NCBI RefSeq assembly: GCF_002608075.1
Contig: NZ_LAHA01000004.1
Location: forward strand, 288,444-352,443
Source of the DNA: Nostoc linckia z4
Lineage (GTDB): Bacteria > Cyanobacteriota > Cyanobacteriia > Cyanobacteriales > Nostocaceae
DNA: 64,000 bases
Direction: 5' to 3'
A program made the position numbers and the translations under genes. The notes beneath the pieces are model-generated. The model was not told the origin of the DNA. It ran no database searches and saw only the letters and a program-made list of their open reading frames with translations. Every line of letters begins with the position of its first letter. Position 1 is the first letter of the stretch. Shown here piece by piece: positions 59,695 through 64,000 of this stretch.

Positions 59695-60881
59695 TATTTA
59701 ATTAAGTGTAGAAAATTACGAATAGATTGATTAGAAATTAAGGGGTTGTCTTTAAATAAAGGTTGCTTGAAACTCAAGCCAGCCCCCGTTAAATAGCCAA
59801 CGGAATGCTTTTTATTTAGCCACTCCCCTTTAGGCAATACAGTATTAGCAAAATCCCTAACGAAAGACTTATCAAAAGTTACAGGGATAATTGAGGTTGG
59901 CTGACTAAATGCCCAATTTAATAACTCTCTATCGTAGTAAGGCATTCGTACATGAACGCCATAACTGCGGAAAGTAGAGGCAAACATTTTGAGCATTCCC
60001 CCGGTAGCTAGGGTTACGTTCTTGCGAGCGATCGCCCACCGTTCTGATTCGCCTTCACCTTGGGTTACTTGCTTCAAAGCCGCTTTTACTAAAGTTCCCT
60101 TGCCGTGGATGTCATCATGCCCGTGTCCAACGAAGATACTTTGAATTCCTATCTCGTTGCACTTTCTGGCCATGAGCAAATTTCCCATTGCCATTCGCAG
60201 ATTTGAGGTTTCCGTATCCTCCAGGCAAGCGATCGCTTCTTTGAGTAATTCCTCAGTTTCTAGATTTTCTAGGACAATTGGAATCGGTTTTAACCCCCAA
60301 CATTCTAAGCAAGCACTAGCAGCAGTGATATCTAAATCATTAGGGTTTGTGCAGACAGTAAGCGGGTAAACTTCCACCCCTAATTTGTGCAACGCCCAGG
60401 TAAGCAGTAAAGAGTCTAAGCCTCCGCTTTGGGCTACAGCAACTCGATTGCTTTCGGGACAAGTAGCAAGTCGATTAGCTACTGCATTTAAAATTAGTTG
60501 CGTGTACGCTTCGTAAGCATCAGCAATAGGATAATTGGCTTGAATTTTTGGGGCGAGAATATTATCAATAATCTGCTTGGTAATGTAACTTGGCTCCCAA
60601 ATTATCAGCTCTCCAGCGTTAACTTTTTTGGCAGGCGATGGTAACTTGAATTTCTGTTCTCCCCAGTGCAAAGAGTGGGGTTTTGCTGTGTAGTAAAGTG
60701 GCGTTTCTCCAGGGGCAGAAACGTATAAAATTACGATTCCTCGCTCAGCTTTTACTAAAGAAAACGGGCCGTTTGCAGGAAGAGTCCAGCCTTCATATTC
60801 AGCGAAAGACTGTGGGTTGATTTGTGAGTCTATCTGATGAATTGGACTGCTTTTTAAATGGTATTTTCCTGATAGCCTCAT
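59694..60881 (-). CDS. Asparagine-synthetase-like ATP-pyrophosphatase 3
   Basis: 395 residues. PP-loop AQSGGLDS near 154, FVGHGHDDIHG near 254, VRMPYYDRELLNWAFS near 315, GYLTGAGL near 366. N-terminal domain has TPLYYTAKPHSLHWGE but no N-terminal Cys. Lies 5 bases after the poly-Gly gene 3. The three AsnB-like paralogues align along their full length, so they arose by duplication and may act on different substrates or as a hetero-oligomer. Confidence 0.85.
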   Translation of the reverse strand: MRLSGKYHLKSSPIHQIDSQINPQSFAEYEGWTLPANGPFSLVKAERGIVILYVSAPGETPLYYTAKPHSLHWGEQKFKLPSPAKKVNAGELIIWEPSYITKQIIDNILAPKIQANYPIADAYEAYTQLILNAVANRLATCPESNRVAVAQSGGLDSLLLTWALHKLGVEVYPLTVCTNPNDLDITAASACLECWGLKPIPIVLENLETEELLKEAIACLEDTETSNLRMAMGNLLMARKCNEIGIQSIFVGHGHDDIHGKGTLVKAALKQVTQGEGESERWAIARKNVTLATGGMLKMFASTFRSYGVHVRMPYYDRELLNWAFSQPTSIIPVTFDKSFVRDFANTVLPKGEWLNKKHSVGYLTGAGLSFKQPLFKDNPLISNQSIRNFLHLIK

Positions 60882-60886
60882 GATTT

Positions 60887-61153
60887 TTAGTAGCCCAAGT
60901 CGCTAAGCTGTTTAGAGTTTAATTTAGCTACACCTTTAACCCCAGCTTTTTTGGCTGCATCTCGCCTTTGCTTAACGGAACCATTAGGGCTTTTGGTCTT
61001 GCCCTTCTTCCCGGTTTTCTGTTTAGTGCCGCCACCGCCACCACCACCGCCTTTACCGCCACCTCCCCCGCCACCGCCGCCGCCTCCCCCACCTTTACAA
61101 GAAATATTTTTACTTGCTATTAGTAGCTGGGATTTAAAAGTTCTTTTCCGCAT
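60887..61153 (-). CDS. Poly-glycine basic small protein 3
   Basis: 88 residues. A basic start (RKRTFKSQLLIASKNISCK), then Gly runs of 13 and 8 split by one Lys, then a Lys-rich end SVKQRRDAAKKAGVKGVAKLNSKQLSDLGY. First gene of the AsnB/terminase operon. The Gly runs use mixed codons, so they are kept by selection more than slippage. Function unknown: DNA-binding, a modified peptide precursor or a structural glue are possible. The 61154-61383 gap is AT-rich promoter DNA without a gene. Confidence 0.65.
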   Translation of the reverse strand: MRKRTFKSQLLIASKNISCKGGGGGGGGGGGGGKGGGGGGGGTKQKTGKKGKTKSPNGSVKQRRDAAKKAGVKGVAKLNSKQLSDLGY

Positions 61154-61383
61154 ATTTTTCGCTTTGGATAGTTCCTAATAACTTGTTGTTAGCAATCAAA
61201 ATTAATTATCGTTCGGCTATACCAGTGTCGGAATAAATAGCGTGGTTCGACATCGATATATTTACTTAGTCCAGGTATCTAAAATTTATATTTTTTTTAG
61301 CATCAATATATTAGATAATCTATTGCACTACTTGACAACATTAAGCCTCAAAACCCTTTCTATAAGCCAATCACAGCCATTTT

Positions 61384-61434
61384 AAAATGTTGCAAAGAAT
61401 CAAAAAATGTGCTAAAATAAAGATGTAGCAAAAA
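61384..61434 (+). promoter_or_regulatory. Shared promoter/operator box, copy C
   Basis: TTGCAA (61390-61395), 17 bases, TAAAAT (61413-61418), with the same spacer word AAAAAATGTGC and downstream AAGATGT as copies A and B. Drives the 61456 operon. Confidence 0.85.
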
Positions 61435-61455
61435 ATCAGCCGAGGCGGAAGAAAC

Positions 61456-61863
61456 ATGATTACAGAGAATATCGAAGAAGTGAAGATCGGACAATATGAA
61501 TGGGGGAAAGTATGGACGAGAATGAATCGGCAGGGATACTCTGTCTCCCAATTGGAAATGATAATTGCAGAGTGCAATATCGAAAACCAATTGATAGCAG
61601 CTTCTTTGATATGGGCTTCATTGGTACCCTCGGAAGAAGTATTCAAGCAGGCTGCCGAGTTGGTAGCAGCCAATGATTTGGAAGAACTTTGGGGAGCGTT
61701 CTACTCAATCAAAACTCGGAAAGGATTCGTAGCGGTGGTGTTGGCAATCGTCCACTACGAACTATTGAATGGGTTAGAAGATGGGGAATATTATCCTTGG
61801 ATTGAGGTATTTGCTAAGGGGAAGGAATATTGGAGCCGCCACTCAGGACGGAAGCGGATTTAG
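61456..61863 (+). CDS. Hypothetical helical early protein
   Basis: 135 residues, mostly helical (LEMIIAECNIENQLIAASLIWAS, VAVVLAIVHYELL). No family. First gene of operon C. Confidence 0.6.
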   Translation: MITENIEEVKIGQYEWGKVWTRMNRQGYSVSQLEMIIAECNIENQLIAASLIWASLVPSEEVFKQAAELVAANDLEELWGAFYSIKTRKGFVAVVLAIVHYELLNGLEDGEYYPWIEVFAKGKEYWSRHSGRKRI

Positions 61864-61869
61864 GGAATC

Positions 61870-61897
61870 GGGTGGAGAAATCCACCCATATTTTTTT
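61870..61897 (+). terminator. Intercistronic terminator-like hairpin
   Basis: GGGTGGA (61870-61876), GAAA, TCCACCC (61881-61887), then ATATTTTTTT. Full terminator shape but inside the operon, so it may limit downstream expression. Confidence 0.75.
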
Positions 61898-61918
61898 CTT
61901 ATTTTTTAGGAGGCCAAA

Positions 61919-62143
61919 ATGAATTTAATTCGAGGTTACGATTACGAAATTTCATTTCCACAGAAAGTTGTGGTAGCAACTTTTAAGCACGTTACTATTA
62001 ATTTCCTCGGGCAGATAAGTTTAGTTTTTCAGTATGAGGGTAGGGAGTTGGAGGTAGTGATGAAATGCAAGCAAATATCTACTACTTGTTATGAGCCTTG
62101 CCTCCCCTACGAAATAAAGGAGTTGTCAAGTGCTTCTAAATGA
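61919..62143 (+). CDS. Hypothetical small beta-rich protein
   Basis: 74 residues, AGGAGG ribosome site. Unknown family. Overlaps the next gene by 14 bases. Confidence 0.55.
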   Translation: MNLIRGYDYEISFPQKVVVATFKHVTINFLGQISLVFQYEGRELEVVMKCKQISTTCYEPCLPYEIKELSSASK

Positions 62144-62480
62144 ATATCCAAGTGCGATCGCCAGCGTTCAATCTCGAATCCACGAACTCGATGTTCAAAT
62201 TGAGCGCCTTCATCAAGTCATCAAACAGATTGAATCCCAAGTTGATTCCGCAATAGCTTTTGATGAATCGCTCCGCAACGATGCCCAGCGTAAAGCCAAG
62301 CGGCAACAGTTTTTAGAGGCACACCAAAGTTATTGGGAGCTTCAAGAAGATATCTCGGATGCGAGGGCGGGGCGGGAAATTAATCATATTGAGTTGTGCA
62401 GACTTCGCGATGAATTCTCTGTATTGAAGCTAGAAAAGCAAGAAAACATTGCTCGTTTGGGGGGTTTATTAATTAGTTAA
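62130..62480 (+). CDS. Small coiled-coil protein
   Basis: 116 residues with GTG start. Long coiled coil (residues 10-45 and 75-110) with IHELDVQIERLHQVIKQIE. Ends directly at the start of the methyltransferase gene, a likely partner. Confidence 0.6.
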   Translation: MLLNEYPSAIASVQSRIHELDVQIERLHQVIKQIESQVDSAIAFDESLRNDAQRKAKRQQFLEAHQSYWELQEDISDARAGREINHIELCRLRDEFSVLKLEKQENIARLGGLLIS

Positions 62481-63065
62481 ATGTCCCAAGATTTCATTCA
62501 GCCGTCGTTATTTGATTCACAACCCTCAGATGACGACACCGAAATTGAAAATTATCCTAGTTGGCTTTACCCAACTAACTGGAAAACTCCCAGATGGAAA
62601 ACAGCCATTAAGCGCCAGCAGCTATCTTTGCCGTTGCGGAATGCACTCAATTCAAGTTTCCTGCCTCAATACGGTTCCTGGTTGGATTTTGGCTGCGGTC
62701 ACAATTTGGATATGCCTAGATTGAGCGATCGCACCGAAGGGCGGTATGAAGTTCATAGCTTTGACCCTTACTACTTCCCTAAATTTCAAAAGCTAAATCG
62801 CTCGTATTCAATTGTCAGTTTGGTTTACGTTCTCAACGTAATTGAGGAACCTGTAGAGCGTTGCAAGCTTTTGCAATTTACTTGGGATTTATGCACTGAG
62901 GCGATGGTCGTAGCGGTGCGAGTAGGTTCCGGACAGGACATCACTCGAATCGGAACTTTTCAAAAGTACTACGACCGCGATGAGTTCTTAGATTTACTAA
63001 TAACTTATTGCCCTGGAGCTAGGTTATTTGGCATCGGTGCGGGACACGCGATCGCCTGCAAGTAA
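62481..63065 (+). CDS. Methyltransferase-like protein of the DNA phosphorothioation-associated type
   Basis: 194 residues. LDFGCGHNLDMPRL (motif I), HSFDPYYFPKF, IVSLVYVLNVIEEPVERC and the signature GTFQKYYDRDEF match the family annotated as DNA-phosphorothioation-associated putative methyltransferase. It is shorter than typical members, having the catalytic domain only. No dnd genes are present. Its fold pattern (YVLNVIEEP) parallels SVFNSVPFAED in the ParB fusion across the divergent promoter region. Confidence 0.8.
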   Translation: MSQDFIQPSLFDSQPSDDDTEIENYPSWLYPTNWKTPRWKTAIKRQQLSLPLRNALNSSFLPQYGSWLDFGCGHNLDMPRLSDRTEGRYEVHSFDPYYFPKFQKLNRSYSIVSLVYVLNVIEEPVERCKLLQFTWDLCTEAMVVAVRVGSGQDITRIGTFQKYYDRDEFLDLLITYCPGARLFGIGAGHAIACK

Positions 63066-63095
63066 TTAACTTTTTTAATTCCAATTTTCCTAATT

Positions 63096-63126
63096 CACCA
63101 AGCTCATATCTGCAATGAGTTTGGTG
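63096..63126 (+). other. Intercistronic hairpin
   Basis: CACCAAGCTCAT (63096-63107) pairs with ATGAGTTTGGTG (63115-63126). The loop keeps the ATCTGCA word of the hairpin at 21252. Confidence 0.6.
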
Positions 63127-63180
63127 ATTTGGGTGGAATTTGTTTCGCCCTAAAAAGCCCAATAGTAAGAGGTTATTGCC

Positions 63181-63513
63181 TTGGACGAATTAGAAATTGG
63201 TTCTGCACCAGCAGAAGAACAATGTCAGCAGGCTGGCACTGAGAATTATGCCTCAAATGCCAAAAAAGAATGCAGAGTTTATCGGGAATATTTAGAGCGA
63301 TTGTTTCCCATTCCCGAACACTTAAAGGCGAGTATTGAGTTCTTCACTAAAGCCAACCCTCACGACCTCGGAACTTATTATGAGGTGGCAATCAGATTTG
63401 ATAGCGAAGTCGAAGAAGCTGTTAAATTTGCCTACAACGTTGAGAGCAATAGTCCTTGTGAGTGGGATGAAATAGCCCGCAAAGAGTTGCAATCTTTGGG
63501 GCTAGCGGTATGA
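63181..63513 (+). CDS. Hypothetical phage protein, paralogue of 21340-21675
   Basis: 110 residues with TTG start, supported by alignment with the N-terminus of the paralogue. Same full-length pattern (QQAGTENY, LFPIPEHL, YYEVAIRFDSEVEEA, EWDEIARKEL). Overlaps the next gene by ATGA. Confidence 0.65.
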   Translation: MDELEIGSAPAEEQCQQAGTENYASNAKKECRVYREYLERLFPIPEHLKASIEFFTKANPHDLGTYYEVAIRFDSEVEEAVKFAYNVESNSPCEWDEIARKELQSLGLAV

Positions 63514-63758
63514 ATAAATCAATTTTCGGGATAGCTATTTGTTTGCTGCTAGCTAATACTCCTATTAGTCTCGCACAAGACGTACCGCACCCGCATGGAG
63601 TAGTTTCCACGATCGCGCGACAAGCATCCAAACCGCCTACTCGTTGTCGGGGATGCGGACGCCGCGAACCCAAACAATTAGTACCTTCTTTGCTCGTAAT
63701 TCGGCAGACAACGCCTGCCGAATTTTGGAGGAATTATGAACCCAACTCAAAAGTTTGA
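63510..63758 (+). CDS. Small secreted Cys-containing protein
   Basis: 82 residues. Signal peptide KSIFGIAICLLLANTPISLAQ, then a basic part with RCRGCGRREPKQ. Overlaps the following gene by 23 bases. Unknown role; may act in the periplasm. Confidence 0.5.
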   Translation: MNKSIFGIAICLLLANTPISLAQDVPHPHGVVSTIARQASKPPTRCRGCGRREPKQLVPSLLVIRQTTPAEFWRNYEPNSKV

Positions 63759-64000
63759 ATCGGTTATTTGTGAAGGCGTTGAACATCTAGAAGATGGTTC
63801 GCGCCGCCGCATTGCTTATATTCGCATCTCGCATGATGTGACTTTGGGCGATTCGGTTGCCGATACTCGATTGCTTGCCTGTGCGCCGGAACTTTATCAA
63901 GCTCTAAAAGGTTTGGTTGACCTACTAGAGACAACCAACCTCAAGGCAACCGGACGCATTCCAACGGTAGCTAAAGAACGTATTTCAAAAGCTACCGAAT
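63736..64000 (+). CDS. Hypothetical protein (3' end beyond window)
   Basis: 88 codons seen, no stop. Perfect GGAGGAATT ribosome site before ATG. VADTRLLACAPELYQALKGLVDLLE resembles the short cyanobacterial/phage motif DARLIAAAPELLEAL common in small phage proteins. Function unknown. Confidence 0.55.
   Translation, partial: MNPTQKFESVICEGVEHLEDGSRRRIAYIRISHDVTLGDSVADTRLLACAPELYQALKGLVDLLETTNLKATGRIPTVAKERISKATE

Noticed and set aside
54003..60881. True asparagine synthetase or QueC-type enzymes
   Set aside because: No catalytic Cys at position 2 for glutaminase, altered GHxxDD motif, and fold order of AsnB and not QueC. So they are called AsnB-like with unknown substrate.
61020..61100. CRISPR-like short repeats of CCGCCACC type
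   Set aside because: Only codon-level Gly repetition. No spacer structure.
54003..61153. Classical lasso-peptide cluster
   Set aside because: AsnB-like cyclase homologues and Gly-rich small proteins exist, but there is no B-type leader peptidase or recognition protein, and the Gly-rich proteins are too long. Kept only as an analogy.
60951..61178. Plus-strand Pro-rich frame opposite the poly-Gly gene
   Set aside because: Poly-Pro is the complement of the poly-Gly codons. No ribosome site, and the minus-strand gene fits the operon spacing.
62481..63065. A dnd phosphorothioation system
   Set aside because: No DndB, C, D or E genes in the window; only the associated methyltransferase type is present.

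Overview
The window looks like a cyanobacterial prophage or phage-plasmid carrying many accessory cassettes. The octamer GCGATCGC (HIP1, typical of cyanobacteria) recurs throughout, short tandem heptamer repeats of the cyanobacterial type are present, and many small proteins have a cyanobacterial flavour. No rRNA, tRNA, CRISPR array, integrase, lysis gene or tail fibre gene was seen. The replicon type (chromosome, plasmid or phage) therefore cannot be settled from this window.

Layout. 1-7.1 kb is a defence-type island. It holds two divergent proteins sharing one HTH domain (one cut by the window edge, the other an HTH-NACHT STAND ATPase with a hexapeptide repeat tail), small membrane or secreted proteins, and a type I restriction (HsdR) remnant. 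A directly repeated segment of about 370 bp joins the NACHT 3' end to the 3' end of a phage tail gene. 6.9-20.2 kb is a minus-strand siphovirus head-tail block: scaffold-like protein, decoration-like protein, major capsid protein E, connectors, tail terminator-like protein, tail tube, two tail chaperone frames joined by a classic -1 slippery site, tape measure and one distal gene. A solo TnpB element sits inside it. 20.5-23.6 kb is a plus-strand operon of small unknown genes. 23.6-27.2 kb has the minor head protein and portal (minus), separated by a plus-strand gene.

27.3-30.1 kb is a second plus-strand operon (SWIM/M15-like protein and small genes). 30.1-36.8 kb is a tightly packed minus-strand module of membrane proteins around a membrane-anchored P-loop ATPase, preceded by 11-bp iteron-like repeats. 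37-40 kb holds a small regulator with a PAS-like gene, a lipoprotein and small genes. 39.9-42.7 kb is a two-gene module, a nuclease-helicase plus a DUF2290-like protein, that resembles an antiphage system. 42.9-50 kb starts with an XRE repressor and its divergent early region (replication-like and HNH proteins, zinc ribbons, a small regulator). 50-51.3 kb has ASCH and GNAT genes.

51.3-61.2 kb is the most unusual part. It is one minus-strand operon in which the terminase small and large subunits (the large one split by an apparent class 3 intein exactly in Walker A) are interleaved with three asparagine-synthetase-like ATP-pyrophosphatases, one double-ParB/methyltransferase-like fusion and three small basic proteins with poly-glycine tracts. 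Diverging from it, 61.4-64 kb is a third plus-strand operon encoding a phosphorothioation-associated-type methyltransferase and small proteins. The three plus-strand operons at 20.5, 27.9 and 61.4 kb share an almost identical promoter/operator box of about 50 bp and mostly have hairpins between their genes, so they probably form one regulon.

The structural genes keep a normal phage order on the minus strand but are split by opposite-strand cassettes. The best candidates for an undescribed system are the AsnB-like/ParB-MTase/poly-Gly cluster (possibly DNA hypermodification or peptide/protein amidation) and the 30-37 kb membrane ATPase module.
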